Below, piece by piece: positions 8,952-17,627 of a stretch of DNA of 64,000 nucleotides. The stretch is from Lentzea albidocapillata (GTDB lineage Bacteria > Actinomycetota > Actinomycetes > Mycobacteriales > Pseudonocardiaceae): positions 124,001-188,000 of the forward strand of contig NZ_JOEA01000007.1 in the NCBI RefSeq assembly GCF_000719115.1, given 5' to 3'. Position 1 is the first letter of the stretch; every line of letters starts with the position of its first letter. Position numbers and translations under genes: made by a program. The notes under the pieces are model-generated. The model made no database searches. It had not been told where the DNA came from and saw nothing but the letters and a program-made list of their open reading frames with translations.

Positions 8952-10463
8952 GATCTCCGGCAGCAGTGCCGCGATCCGGTGCTTGGGCAGGTCGATCAAC
9001 CGCAGTTCGAGGTCGTCCTGCCCCACCGGGGCGTTGTCGATGATCTCCGCTGCCTGCTTCTTGGTCAGCACGCCCTGCGACGCGGTGATCAAGGCCTCAC
9101 GCCAGCTGTTGCGCAGCTTGCCGTGCGCCTTCATCAGGACCTCGCGGACCGCGCGCTCGCCCAGTGACAGCCCTCCGGTCAGCACCTGATCGGCGACGAC
9201 GATCGTCGTCCTGCCATCTGGGTTGTTGCGCAGGAACTTCAACTTGAACCGGGTGCGCACCAGCTCCTGCAGTTCCTTCTGCCCGGCCTCCGACGACACC
9301 GCCGGGTGGTTGTTCGGCACCAGGCAGGCCAGCCGCGCGGGTGACGAGGCGAGGAGCGTGCGCAGCAGCCACGGGCCGGGATCCGCCGACAGGTCGACGG
9401 CCAGGGAGGCCGCACCCTTGCCGACCGGCTCGGCCCAGCCCGCCGGACGGGGCTTCGGCGGCGGGGAGGACTCCGGGCGGGGAGCGAGGTCCGACAACGC
9501 GGACAAAGCTTCCTGCGAGGGGCCGGACGACTCCACGGACTGCGCGCCGTGCGTGTAGATCCGCGTGCCACCGGACACCGCGCGACGTCCCGTGGGACGG
9601 CACACGTAGAGGTCGGCGGCCGAGCCGATGGCCTGCGCGCCGTCGAAGCGGTGGAACGCGGGCAGGATCGCCTCGAACACCAGGCCGAGCTTCTGCAGTT
9701 CCTGCTGCACCTTCAGGCCCAGGGCCGGCGTGCGGTCCGAGAAGCCGTACGCGAGCAGCAGCCGTCCCGATGCGATGTCCTCCAACGCCTCGATGCCGCG
9801 GCCGGCGAACAGGCCCATGCCCTCCGGCGAGTAGGGCGGGTCGCTGAAAACGAGGTCGAAGGACTCGAGAATCGAGGCGGGCAGACCGAAACGCATGTCG
9901 CAGTGCAACGTTCGGATGTCGAGCCCGCGTGCGGCGGCCCGCGAGTCGATGAACTCCAGCAGGCGTTCGTCCAGGTCCACGACCGTGATCGACACGTGCG
10001 GGTTGACCGCGGCGACGGCCAGCGACGTCAGGTCGTGGTCGCCCAGGCACAGCAGGCGCCTGCCCGTCAGGTCGTACGCCGAGTCCAGCCACACCGCGCG
10101 GTTCAGCGCCGTCTCGGCCGTGGCCTGCACATGGTCCAACGAGGACAAAGGCGGCGGGACGTCGGCGATGTCCACGAGGATCTGGCGCAGCACGTCCGTG
10201 TGGTCTCGGACACCCGAAACACCGAAGGCCGACCGGTACGAGGCGACCAGGCCGGGAGCGATGCGGTAACGATCGCCTGAAGATTCGGCGTCGTCGCCGA
10301 GGGCCTTGAGCAGGTCCTGGACGGTGCGGCGGGGCACAGCGGGCAGGCGTACGAGTTCGGCCAGCGGGTGCCAGTCCTCAGTGAGCAGGGACAACACTTC
10401 GCGAAGCTTGCGGGCGTGCACGCCGCGCTCTGTTACCAACTGCCGGACCTGATCGATCGTCAC
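8913..10463 (-). CDS. BpsA-like bis-aminopropyl spermidine synthase family protein
   Basis: A 516-residue protein with an N-terminal winged-helix-like segment (about 1-95) and a Rossmann transferase core. The core motifs LLCLGDHDLTS (about residue 150) and FSDPPYSPEGMGLF (about 215) match the branched-polyamine synthase BpsA (DUF43), where a GDDD-type motif and a DPPY motif bind the aminopropyl donor and acceptor amine. A C-terminal extension of about 190 residues (VPNNHPAVSSEAGQ, LTKKQAAEII) is not part of thermophile BpsA. Start is a GTG, the first codon not contradicted by an upstream start. It may make branched or long polyamines, or be a methyltransferase-like relative; the family assignment is good, the reaction is inference. 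The gene is divergent from the osmoprotectant transporter operon. Confidence 0.75.
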   Translation of the reverse strand: MTIDQVRQLVTERGVHARKLREVLSLLTEDWHPLAELVRLPAVPRRTVQDLLKALGDDAESSGDRYRIAPGLVASYRSAFGVSGVRDHTDVLRQILVDIADVPPPLSSLDHVQATAETALNRAVWLDSAYDLTGRRLLCLGDHDLTSLAVAAVNPHVSITVVDLDERLLEFIDSRAAARGLDIRTLHCDMRFGLPASILESFDLVFSDPPYSPEGMGLFAGRGIEALEDIASGRLLLAYGFSDRTPALGLKVQQELQKLGLVFEAILPAFHRFDGAQAIGSAADLYVCRPTGRRAVSGGTRIYTHGAQSVESSGPSQEALSALSDLAPRPESSPPPKPRPAGWAEPVGKGAASLAVDLSADPGPWLLRTLLASSPARLACLVPNNHPAVSSEAGQKELQELVRTRFKLKFLRNNPDGRTTIVVADQVLTGGLSLGERAVREVLMKAHGKLRNSWREALITASQGVLTKKQAAEIIDNAPVGQDDLELRLIDLPKHRIAALLPEISASAGYVERPES

Positions 10464-10595
10464 AAGCGGTAAACCATACGGGCCGTCACATGGTGGAAGG
10501 CTGTGCCGGGGTACGCCGAACGAGTTAAGGTCGTTGGGATCTACATCCAGGGCGGCCCAATCGGGGTGGTCGTCGCGACCGGAGGGATCCGAAGG

Positions 10596-11678
10596 GTGAT
10601 CGAGTTCCGGGCCGTAACCAAGCGGTTCGAGGACGGGACCATCGCTGTCGACGAGCTCGACCTCACGGTCGAGGCGGGCACCATCACGGTGTTCGTCGGT
10701 CCTTCCGGCTGTGGCAAGACGACGTCCCTGCGCATGGTCAACCGCATGATCGACCCCACGTCGGGCACGATCCTGGTGGACGGCAAGGACGTCCTGACCG
10801 TCGACCCGCCCACTCTCAGGCGCGGCATCGGCTACGTGATCCAGCAGGCGGGCCTCTTCCCGCATCGGACCGTGCTCGACAACATCGCGACCGTTCCTCT
10901 TCTGTCCGGTTGGGACAAACGCAGGGCCCGCACGCGTGCGGCGGAGTTGCTGGAGATCGTCGGGCTCGACGCGAACTTCGGCAAGCGCTACCCGGCGCAG
11001 CTCTCCGGCGGCCAGCAGCAACGCGTGGGTGTCGCCCGCGCGCTCGCGGCCGACCCGCCGGTGCTGCTGATGGACGAACCGTTCAGCGCCGTCGACCCGG
11101 TGGTCCGCGAGGACCTGCAGAACGAACTCCTTCGCCTGCAAGCGGAACTCGACAAGACGATCGTGTTCGTCACGCACGACATCGACGAGGCGCTCAAGCT
11201 CGGCGAGCGCGTCGCGGTGTTCCAGACGGGCGGGCACCTCGCGCAGTACGCGCGGCCGACCGAGCTGCTGGCCGCCCCCGCCAACGACTTCGTGGCCTCG
11301 TTCGTCGGACGTGACCGCGGCTACCGCACCCTCACGTTCCTGCACGCGGACGTGCCCGTGCACCCCGTCACCACCGCGAAGCTCGGCGAGCGCATCACCG
11401 TCGCCGGCTGGACCCTCGTCGTCGACGAGGAGAACCGGCCGAAGGGCTGGCTGTCCGGTGTGGACGGTGAGGTCGAGGTCAGGGAGAAGGACCTGATCTC
11501 CGGCGGCTCGCTCTACGACGGCACGACGTTGCGCGGCGCGCTCGACGCGGCGCTCAGCTCGCCGTCCGCGCTCGGCGTGGTCGTCGACGGCGTCGGCGCG
11601 GTCACGGGCGTGGTCCAGGCCGGCGACGTGATCCAGGCGCTCGCGAAGGCCCGCGCGGCGGGTGAGGTCCCGAAGTGA
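10596..11678 (+). CDS. Osmoprotectant (glycine betaine/choline) ABC transporter ATPase
   Basis: A 360-residue ATPase of the OpuCA/ProV class. Walker A is GPSGCGKTT, the signature LSGGQQQRVGVARAL, Walker B VLLMDEPF and the switch His is in FVTHDIDEAL. The C-terminal 110 residues resemble a degenerate CBS-type regulatory pair (DGTTLRGALDAALSSPSALGVVV), the ionic-strength sensor part of OpuA-like ATPases. The GTG at 10596 follows GGAGGGA, and homology begins at VIEFRAVTKRFEDG. First of four overlapping genes; the order ATPase, permease, permease, binding lipoprotein is the standard OpuB/OpuC layout. Energises uptake of betaine-like solutes across the membrane. Confidence 0.9.
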   Translation: MIEFRAVTKRFEDGTIAVDELDLTVEAGTITVFVGPSGCGKTTSLRMVNRMIDPTSGTILVDGKDVLTVDPPTLRRGIGYVIQQAGLFPHRTVLDNIATVPLLSGWDKRRARTRAAELLEIVGLDANFGKRYPAQLSGGQQQRVGVARALAADPPVLLMDEPFSAVDPVVREDLQNELLRLQAELDKTIVFVTHDIDEALKLGERVAVFQTGGHLAQYARPTELLAAPANDFVASFVGRDRGYRTLTFLHADVPVHPVTTAKLGERITVAGWTLVVDEENRPKGWLSGVDGEVEVREKDLISGGSLYDGTTLRGALDAALSSPSALGVVVDGVGAVTGVVQAGDVIQALAKARAAGEVPK

Positions 11679-12313
11679 CCTGGATTTTCGAGAACTGGGA
11701 AAGGTTCTGGGAAGTCACCGAGGTGCACCTCCGGCTCTCCGCCGTGCCGGTGCTGATCGGTTTCGTGCTCTCGATCCCCCTCGGGTGGTGGGCGAACCGG
11801 TCGCAGACGGCGCGCGCGGTCCTCTTCCCGCTGGCCAACGTCCTGTTCACGATCCCGTCCATCGCGCTGATCGTGATCACGCCGGTGCTGATCGGCGTGA
11901 AGATCCTCGACGAGATCAACGTCATCGTGCCGCTGGTGGTCTACACCGTCGCGCTGATGTTGCGCTCGGTCGCGGACGCGCTGTCCGCGGTGCCGGGCAA
12001 CGTGATCGCCGCGGCGAACGCGATGGGGTTCCGGCCGCTGCGGCGCTTCCTCACCGTCGACTTCCCGCTGGCACTGCCGGTCACGATCGCGGGCCTGCGC
12101 GTCGCGACCGTGTCGAACATCAGCATGGTGAGCGTGGGCGCGCTCGTCGGGCTCGGCGGTTACGGCCAGCTCTTCACCGAGGGCTACCAGACGGACAACA
12201 CCCCGAAGGTCCTCGCGGGCCTGATCGGCACCGTCGTGCTGGCGGTGCTCGCGGACGGACTGCTGTTGCTGATCGGACGGCTGCTCACGCCGTGGGCACG
12301 GGCGGGGAGGTGA
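11675..12313 (+). CDS. Osmoprotectant ABC transporter permease 1
   Basis: A 212-residue integral membrane protein with about five or six hydrophobic helices, OpuCB-like. It carries the EAA-type loop contacting the ATPase (AANAMGFRPLRRFLTVDFPLALP at about residues 110-132). Its GTG start overlaps the ATPase stop by 4 bp, indicating translational coupling. It should pair with the second permease to form a heterodimeric channel for the lipoprotein-delivered solute. Confidence 0.9.
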   Translation: MTWIFENWERFWEVTEVHLRLSAVPVLIGFVLSIPLGWWANRSQTARAVLFPLANVLFTIPSIALIVITPVLIGVKILDEINVIVPLVVYTVALMLRSVADALSAVPGNVIAAANAMGFRPLRRFLTVDFPLALPVTIAGLRVATVSNISMVSVGALVGLGGYGQLFTEGYQTDNTPKVLAGLIGTVVLAVLADGLLLLIGRLLTPWARAGR

Positions 12314-12319
12314 GCTGAG

Positions 12320-12982
12320 ATGGGCTGGCTCTTCGATCCCGCGCACTGGTCCGGCTCGACCGGGATTCCACTGCGGTTGCTGGAACACCTCGGCTACACG
12401 TTGCTGACCCTGGTGATCGCGGCGCTGATCGCGATCCCGCTCGGCGCGTTCGTCGGGCACACCGGCAAGGGCGGGTTCGTGATCGTCGGACTCTCGAACG
12501 CCCTGAGGGCGTTGCCGACCACGGCGGTGCTGATCCTCGTCGTGCTGTGGGCGGGCCTGGGTGACTTCCCGGTGTACGTCGCGCTGGTGCTGCTGGCGAT
12601 CCCGCCGATCATGGCGGGCACGTACGCGGGCGTCCGCGCGGTCGACCCGGTGACGGTCGACGCCGCGAGAGGCGTCGGCATGCGGGAGTCGGGCGTGCTG
12701 CTCCAGGTGGAGATCCCGAACGCGCTTCCGTTGATCTACGGCGGTTTTCGCGGCGCCGCACTGCAAGTGGTCGCGACCGCCACCATCGCCGCCTACACCG
12801 GCGCCGGTGGTCTCGGCAGGTTCGTCTTCGACGGCCTCGCCCTGCAGGATTTCGGACAGATGCTCGCCGGCGCGGTGCTCGTGGCACTGCTCGCCGTACT
12901 CGTCGACCTGGGGTTCGCCGGCCTGCAAAGGCTGACGGTCTCGCCAGGACTGCGTCCAGTGGGAACCGGAGGAAAGAGATGA
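12320..12982 (+). CDS. Osmoprotectant ABC transporter permease 2
   Basis: A 220-residue permease, OpuCD-like, with five or six transmembrane segments and an EAA loop DAARGVGMRESGVLLQVEIP (about residues 113-132). It starts 6 bp after the first permease and overlaps the binding-protein start by ATGA. Related to, but clearly distinct from, the first permease, as in other heterodimeric OpuC systems. Confidence 0.9.
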   Translation: MGWLFDPAHWSGSTGIPLRLLEHLGYTLLTLVIAALIAIPLGAFVGHTGKGGFVIVGLSNALRALPTTAVLILVVLWAGLGDFPVYVALVLLAIPPIMAGTYAGVRAVDPVTVDAARGVGMRESGVLLQVEIPNALPLIYGGFRGAALQVVATATIAAYTGAGGLGRFVFDGLALQDFGQMLAGAVLVALLAVLVDLGFAGLQRLTVSPGLRPVGTGGKR

Positions 12983-13875
12983 AGCGCATTGCCACGGCTG
13001 TCGCTGCCGTGATGCTTCTGTCGGCGTGCGGTGGTGACCCGCTGACGGGCGGCGCCGACAACCCGGCCCCGACGGACACCATCGTCGTGGGTTCGGGCAA
13101 CTTCCCCGAGTCGCGCCTGCTCGCGGAGATCTACGCGGAAGCGTTGTCCAGTAAGGGCGTCAAGGTGTCCAAGAAGCTGAACATCGGCAACCGGGAGCTG
13201 TACTACAAGGGCGTGCAGGACGGCTCGATCGACCTGATCCCCGAGTACACCGGCGTACTGCTCAAGTACATCAACAAGGAGGCGCAGGAAGTCGGCTCCG
13301 ACGAGGTGTACGCGGCGCTGAAGAAGGCTCTGCCGCAGAACCTCATCGTGCTCGACAAGTCCTCCGCCGAGGACAAGGACGCCGTCGTCGTCACGAAGCA
13401 GATCGCGGCCCAGTACAGCCTGAAGTCGATCGACGATCTCGTGCCGTACTGCAAGGACCTGGTCTTCGGCGGCCCGCCGGAGTTCCAGAACCGCCCGGAC
13501 GGCCTGCCGGGCCTGAAGGCCAAGTACGCCTGCGAGTTCAAGGAGTTCAAGTCCCTCGACGTCGGCGGCCCGCTGACCGTCGCCGGCCTGAAGGACAACA
13601 CGGTGCAGGCGGCCGACCTGTTCACGACGGACGCGGCCATCAAGGCCAACGAGTTCGTGGTGCTGGAAGACCCGAAGAACGTCTTCGCCGCGCAGAACGT
13701 GTTGCCGCTCATCAACGAGAAGAAGGCGTCGCAGCAGGTCCGCGACACGCTCAACGCCATCTCGAAGAAGCTCGACACGAAGGTGCTGCTGGAGCTGAAC
13801 CAGAAGCTCTCGGCGCCGGACAAGCCGGAACCGGAGAAGGTCGCCAAGGAGTGGCTCGCCTCCGCGGGCATCTGA
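12979..13875 (+). CDS. Glycine betaine/choline ABC transporter substrate-binding lipoprotein
   Basis: A 298-residue OpuCC/ProX-type protein. The lipobox MLLSACGG puts the lipidated Cys at residue 17. The mature domain begins TIVVGSGNFPESRLLAEIYAE and has the family sequence DGSIDLIPEYTGVLL, where acidic and aromatic residues build the quaternary-ammonium pocket. The ATGA overlap with the preceding permease makes it the last gene of the operon; a strong hairpin terminator follows 12 bp after the stop. Confidence 0.92.
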   Translation: MKRIATAVAAVMLLSACGGDPLTGGADNPAPTDTIVVGSGNFPESRLLAEIYAEALSSKGVKVSKKLNIGNRELYYKGVQDGSIDLIPEYTGVLLKYINKEAQEVGSDEVYAALKKALPQNLIVLDKSSAEDKDAVVVTKQIAAQYSLKSIDDLVPYCKDLVFGGPPEFQNRPDGLPGLKAKYACEFKEFKSLDVGGPLTVAGLKDNTVQAADLFTTDAAIKANEFVVLEDPKNVFAAQNVLPLINEKKASQQVRDTLNAISKKLDTKVLLELNQKLSAPDKPEPEKVAKEWLASAGI

Positions 13876-13887
13876 CCTGACGAACGG

Positions 13888-13919
13888 ACGGGGCGGGCAC
13901 CTTCGGGTGTCCGCCCCGT
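13888..13919. terminator. Bidirectional terminator after osmoprotectant operon
   Basis: A 14-bp stem with one G-U pair (ACGGGGCGGGCACC against its complement) and a TTCG tetraloop lies between the convergent lipoprotein gene and the acetyltransferase gene. Confidence 0.88.
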
Positions 13920-13927
13920 TGTCGTTC

Positions 13928-14899
13928 CTAGAGCTTCAGATCGGCCACGCGGGCGCTCAGGTCGACGGTCGTGATCCGGTCGGTGAAGCCGAGCGAGTGG
14001 TTGATCCGCCGCATGTGCTCGTTGGTGCTGTTCGTCTCGGTCTCGATGATCTCGATGCCGGTCAGCTGGCGGAGCAAGTGTGCTTTGACCAGCCGGCCGA
14101 GGCCCTTGCCACGATGCGCGGGAAGCACGCTGGTATGCCGTTGGTGGCCAACAGAAGGCCGCGAGAGGGTCCGGTGCAGCACCGTCACCGCGGCAGCTTC
14201 GTCGCCGTGTGTCGCGAGGACCACCCACACGTCGATGCCTGTGGCTGACAGGCTTTCTTCTTCCAGCCGCACTCGTTCTCGTGTGTACGTGGCGAGCTCG
14301 ATCGCACTGTCGCCCATGGGCTGGTCCTTCGCCGAGTTGAGCGCGTCGACGTAGGCGTCGAGGAGTTCGTCCGGCGCCCGTCCCGTCCACTGCGTCAGGC
14401 GGTACCCGGCCGGTACCTCGCCCACCTCGGGCAGCGGATCGGTGAGCACGAGCTCCTGCAGGGTGAGCGCGCTGACGACGGCGAAACCGCGGTTGGCGGC
14501 CCACCGCACACCCTCGCTGCCTTCAGGAACCCATGACACTTCCGCCGTTTCCCGGTTTGCCTGGCGCAGGGCGAACCGGAGCAGGGCGGTACCGATGCCC
14601 CGGCCTCGCCACCGCGGATCCACCACGACGTTGCCCGCGACGAGGTGCACGTTGTCTGCCGTCGGCAGATATCCGTCCGCATAGCCGACGATGCGCCCGT
14701 TCTCCCGGGCAACGGCGAACCGCGGGCGGCCCCAGCCGACTTCAGACACCTGCCGCCGCCGCACCCATCCGCTGAAGTCCGGCAGCTCACGTGCCGGTAC
14801 GGCGCTCGTCCACCAGGCCACCTGCAGGTCGAACAGAGCGCGCTGATCGGCTTCACCGGCACTGGCGAAGTCGAGTTCCTCGATGTGAATGTCCCCCAT
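13928..14899 (-). CDS. Tandem GNAT-family acetyltransferase
   Basis: A 323-residue protein with two GNAT folds. The N-terminal copy has the acetyl-CoA loop VVDPRWRGRGIGTALLRFAL (about residues 90-109). The C-terminal copy has TSVLPAHRGKGLGRLVKAHLL near residue 260, then the NxxxxxINxSLGF signature (NSTNEHMRRINHSLGF). This architecture resembles mycothiol-synthase-like or other two-domain GNATs, but the acceptor is not identifiable. Start ATG 14899 lies 5 bp beyond the stop of the upstream dehalogenase-like gene, suggesting one transcript MarR - hydrolase - GNAT. Confident in family, not in substrate. Confidence 0.85.
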   Translation of the reverse strand: MGDIHIEELDFASAGEADQRALFDLQVAWWTSAVPARELPDFSGWVRRRQVSEVGWGRPRFAVARENGRIVGYADGYLPTADNVHLVAGNVVVDPRWRGRGIGTALLRFALRQANRETAEVSWVPEGSEGVRWAANRGFAVVSALTLQELVLTDPLPEVGEVPAGYRLTQWTGRAPDELLDAYVDALNSAKDQPMGDSAIELATYTRERVRLEEESLSATGIDVWVVLATHGDEAAAVTVLHRTLSRPSVGHQRHTSVLPAHRGKGLGRLVKAHLLRQLTGIEIIETETNSTNEHMRRINHSLGFTDRITTVDLSARVADLKL

Positions 14900-14904
14900 G
14901 CGCA

Positions 14905-15750
14905 CTATGCAAGCAGGCTGTGGCGCTCCGCCCAAGCGGCGATGGCGGCCGCGATCTCCTTCGGCCGGTCCTCCTGAGCGTGATGCCCGGCCTCACCGAC
15001 AGCCACCACGTCCAACGCGGCGATGTTCTCCGAGCACCAGTCCTGAAGCTGCCGCCCGATGAGCAACGTCGGCGAGTTCTCGAACGTCACCAGCAGCTTC
15101 GGCACCTCGGACGTGCCGAGCCACTCGCCGTAGGCCTCGATCCGCAGCACCAGTTCGGCGGGTTCGCCGTCGAACGGCATCTGCCGCGCCCACGCCAGCA
15201 CCGGCCGGCGGCTCGCGGAATCGGGGAACGGCGCCAGGTAGGCCGCCATGTCCTCCTCGGACACCGGTGTGCGGACACCACCGGTGAACGCCTGCCGCAC
15301 GAACCCGTCGCCGGACAGCACCAGTTCCTCGCCCAGCCCCGGTGTGCGGAAGCGGCGCACCCGTTCCTGTGCGGGCAGGGGAAGTTCGGACCCGGTCATC
15401 GGCTTCACGATCGTCTCGAAGAACGCGATGCCGGCCACGCGCGAGGGATGCCGGGCCGCCCAGTCGAACGCGAGCGCGCCGCCCCAGTCGTGGCCCACCA
15501 GCACCACGCGGTCCAGTTCGAGGGCGTCGAACCACGCGTCGAGGTAGCGGGCGTGGTCGGCGAACGAGTACGCGACGTCCGGCTTGCCGGAGCGGCCCAT
15601 GCCGATCAGGTCGGGTGCCAGGCCACCCAGTTCCGGCAGCACGTTGCGCCAGGAGTGGGACGAGCCCGGGTTGCCGTGCAGGAACACGTACGGCGCCGAG
15701 CCGGACTCCAGGTAGTGGATCGAGGAGTCGAGGACGGGAACAGCGGGCAT
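14905..15750 (-). CDS. Haloalkane dehalogenase-like alpha/beta hydrolase (HLD-II type)
   Basis: A 281-residue alpha/beta hydrolase. The features match haloalkane dehalogenases rather than esterases: HGNP with Asn27, the nucleophile Asp88 with Trp89 in GHDWGGA (Asn and Trp being the halide-stabilising pair), Glu112 in FFET as catalytic acid, and His255 in AGHHAQED. A cap follows residue 130 (PGLGEELVLSGDGFVRQ, PFPDS, ARQMPFDGEPAEL), closely paralleling DhaA/LinB. It should cleave carbon-halogen bonds to alcohols, though natural substrates of such actinobacterial enzymes are mostly unknown. An epoxide hydrolase is less likely because the Glu and Asn/Trp placement fits HLD-II. It lies 9 bp downstream of a MarR gene, likely its regulator. 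Confidence 0.82.
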   Translation of the reverse strand: MPAVPVLDSSIHYLESGSAPYVFLHGNPGSSHSWRNVLPELGGLAPDLIGMGRSGKPDVAYSFADHARYLDAWFDALELDRVVLVGHDWGGALAFDWAARHPSRVAGIAFFETIVKPMTGSELPLPAQERVRRFRTPGLGEELVLSGDGFVRQAFTGGVRTPVSEEDMAAYLAPFPDSASRRPVLAWARQMPFDGEPAELVLRIEAYGEWLGTSEVPKLLVTFENSPTLLIGRQLQDWCSENIAALDVVAVGEAGHHAQEDRPKEIAAAIAAWAERHSLLA

Positions 15751-15759
15751 CGGGGCTCC

Positions 15760-16179
15760 TCAGAGGGGAACGGCCAGCAGTGCGGTCAGGTCGCGGGACA
15801 GCGCGTCGGTCCGGTCGCCCAGCGGCTCCAGCAGGCGGTCCAGCAGCGAACGGACCAGCTCGATGGCAGGTTCGACAGTGGAGAGGCCGTGTGGGGTCAG
15901 AGCAAGCCGCACGGTCCGTGTGTCGACGGCGTCCCGTGTGCGCGAGATGAATCCCGACGCCTCCAGTGAGCGCGCCAGCTTCGAGACGTACAACGCTTCC
16001 AGGCCCGTGTGATCGGCCAGTTCGCGTTGGGAGGGCCGGTCCAGGGCCAGCAGCGACGACAGCACGACGTACTGCGCGTGCGTCAGCCCGAGAGGGTCCA
16101 ACGCGCGGTCAACGGCCGTCCGCCACTTCATCGCCAGGCGCCACACGAGGTGCCCAGCCGTCGGTTCCGCGCTGCTCAT
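15760..16179 (-). CDS. MarR-family transcriptional regulator
   Basis: A 139-residue winged-helix repressor: HAQYVVLSSLLALDRPSQRELADHTGLEALYVSKLARSLE segment in two parts carries the recognition helix (about residues 35-75), followed by the beta-wing RDAVDTRTVRLALTPHG. It precedes the dehalogenase-like gene by 9 bp on the same strand, so it probably controls its own operon in response to an aromatic or halogenated ligand. Starts at ATG 16179. Confidence 0.88.
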   Translation of the reverse strand: MSSAEPTAGHLVWRLAMKWRTAVDRALDPLGLTHAQYVVLSSLLALDRPSQRELADHTGLEALYVSKLARSLEASGFISRTRDAVDTRTVRLALTPHGLSTVEPAIELVRSLLDRLLEPLGDRTDALSRDLTALLAVPL

Positions 16180-16200
16180 GGCAGATACTGTACATGGCTA

Positions 16201-16986
16201 CTATCCTGAAGCCGCGTGCCCACCGATCCGCACGGTCAGTTCCTCGGCCGCCTTGAGTACTTCTTTGGCCAGGTCGGGCCACGTCTGCCCGCAGGGCGTG
16301 TCGCAGACGTGCCGGAACGTCAGCGTGATGGCCGCGATCGGCCGCTCACCGTGGTCGAACACCGGCGCGGCCACCGAGGCGAACCCGGCCGTCACGAACC
16401 CGTCCTCGACCGACCAGCCCTGCCGCCGTTCCAGCGTCAGCAGCCGGCGCAACGCCGGCAGGTTGTGCGGGCCGCGACCGGTGCGGTCGACGAACGAGGC
16501 CACGGACGGTAGCAACGCCCTGACCTGCGCCGGAGGCAGGTTCGCCAGCATCGCGCGGCCCGAGGCCGTCAGGTGGGCGGGCAGCCGGACGCCGACGTCG
16601 GACACGATCGACTGCGGCTGCCGGGGCTGCTCGCGGACGAGGTACAGGGCCTCGGCGCCATGCAGGACGCCCAGGTGCGCGACCTTCTCCATCCGATCGG
16701 CGAGCCTGCGCAGCAGCGGCCGGGCCAGGCGTTCCAGCGGATCGTGGCGCAGGTAGGCGGAGCCGAGCTCGAACGCCGCGACGCCCAGGCCGTAGCGCTT
16801 CTCCTCGGGGAAGTGCGTCGCGAAGCCGGCCTCGGTCAGCTCCGCCAGCAGGTGATAGGTCGTGGACCTGGGCAGATTCAGCTCGCGCGCGACGGACGCC
16901 GCGGAGACGGGCCCCGGTCTGCCCGCCAGCAGCCGGAGGACCGCCAACCCTCGCCGCAGCGCGGGAACGTCACTGCTGCTGCCCAC
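16201..16986 (-). CDS. IclR-family transcriptional regulator
   Basis: A 261-residue regulator with the N-terminal winged helix (PALRRGLAVLRLLAG, then ARELNLPRSTTYHLLAELTEAGF at about residues 5-50) and the C-terminal GAF-like effector domain (VGVRLPAHLTASGRAMLA, SVEDGFVTAGFASVAAPVFD). The GTG at 16986 agrees with the usual IclR N-terminus; a GTG/ATG further upstream at 17040 is possible. It is the first gene of a leftward run with MarR 21 bp downstream. IclR members often control aromatic or short-chain acid catabolism; no target is evident here, and the hut operon 1.6 kb away on the other strand is a speculative one. Confidence 0.87.
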   Translation of the reverse strand: MGSSSDVPALRRGLAVLRLLAGRPGPVSAASVARELNLPRSTTYHLLAELTEAGFATHFPEEKRYGLGVAAFELGSAYLRHDPLERLARPLLRRLADRMEKVAHLGVLHGAEALYLVREQPRQPQSIVSDVGVRLPAHLTASGRAMLANLPPAQVRALLPSVASFVDRTGRGPHNLPALRRLLTLERRQGWSVEDGFVTAGFASVAAPVFDHGERPIAAITLTFRHVCDTPCGQTWPDLAKEVLKAAEELTVRIGGHAASG

Positions 16987-17099
16987 ATCCGTGATTTTCC
17001 CACGTGATGCAGCCCACGCCGTTACGACATCAGGGCACACTCAACAGAACAGGCCTGAGGTGCGTTAGAGGGGCGTGACGGTTTTGAAGGGGGTCGGGA

Positions 17100-17627
17100 T
17101 TGACACCGAGTTTCGATGACTTCGTGGCAGCACAGGTGACCCCGTTGCTGCGCTACGCCACCGTGCTCACGTGCGACCCGCACCTGGCCCAGGACGTGGT
17201 CCAGGAAGTGCTGCTGCGCGCGCAGCAGAAGTGGGACCGCATCGGTTCAGTCGACCTCCCCAACGCCTACGTCAAGCGCATGGTGACCAACGAGTACCTC
17301 TCGTGGCGCAGACGCAGGGCCGCGAAGGACGTCGCTCTCTGCATGACGACGCTCGAGTCCGTCACCCCGCCCGTCGGCGACAAGACGCACCACTACGACG
17401 AGCGGGAAGCAATGTTGCAGCGGATCGCGAAGCTGCCCCGCAAACAGCGGGCCGCCGTCGTGCTCCGCTACTACGAGAACTACGAGGACTCGGAGATCGC
17501 ACAGATGCTCGGTTGTGCCGAGGGAACCGTGCGCAGCCACATCTCGCGTGCGCTGGCCACACTCCGCCTGGACCACACGCCGGAACCCGCTGGTGTCGGG
17601 TTGCGGCTAGGGGAGGGCCTGTCGTGA
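17100..17627 (+). CDS. SigE-family ECF RNA polymerase sigma factor
   Basis: A 175-residue sigma-70 of the actinobacterial SigE type. Region 2 is FVAAQVTPLLRYATVLTCD followed by AQDVVQEVLLRAQQKW (about residues 8-45), and region 4 is RIAKLPRKQRAAVVLRYYE with an HTH EDSEIAQMLGCAEGTVRSHISRAL in two parts (about 115-160). A TTG start follows a GGGGGT ribosome-binding site. Its stop overlaps the next gene by GTGA, coupling it to a membrane protein that may control it. Confidence 0.9.
   Translation: MTPSFDDFVAAQVTPLLRYATVLTCDPHLAQDVVQEVLLRAQQKWDRIGSVDLPNAYVKRMVTNEYLSWRRRRAAKDVALCMTTLESVTPPVGDKTHHYDEREAMLQRIAKLPRKQRAAVVLRYYENYEDSEIAQMLGCAEGTVRSHISRALATLRLDHTPEPAGVGLRLGEGLS

Noticed and set aside
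10464-11363. N-terminal extension of the BpsA-like gene across the ATPase gene
   Set aside because: The frame stays open upstream of 10463, but that stretch is antisense to the OpuCA-like ATPase and lacks homology; the GTG at 10463 fits the protein.
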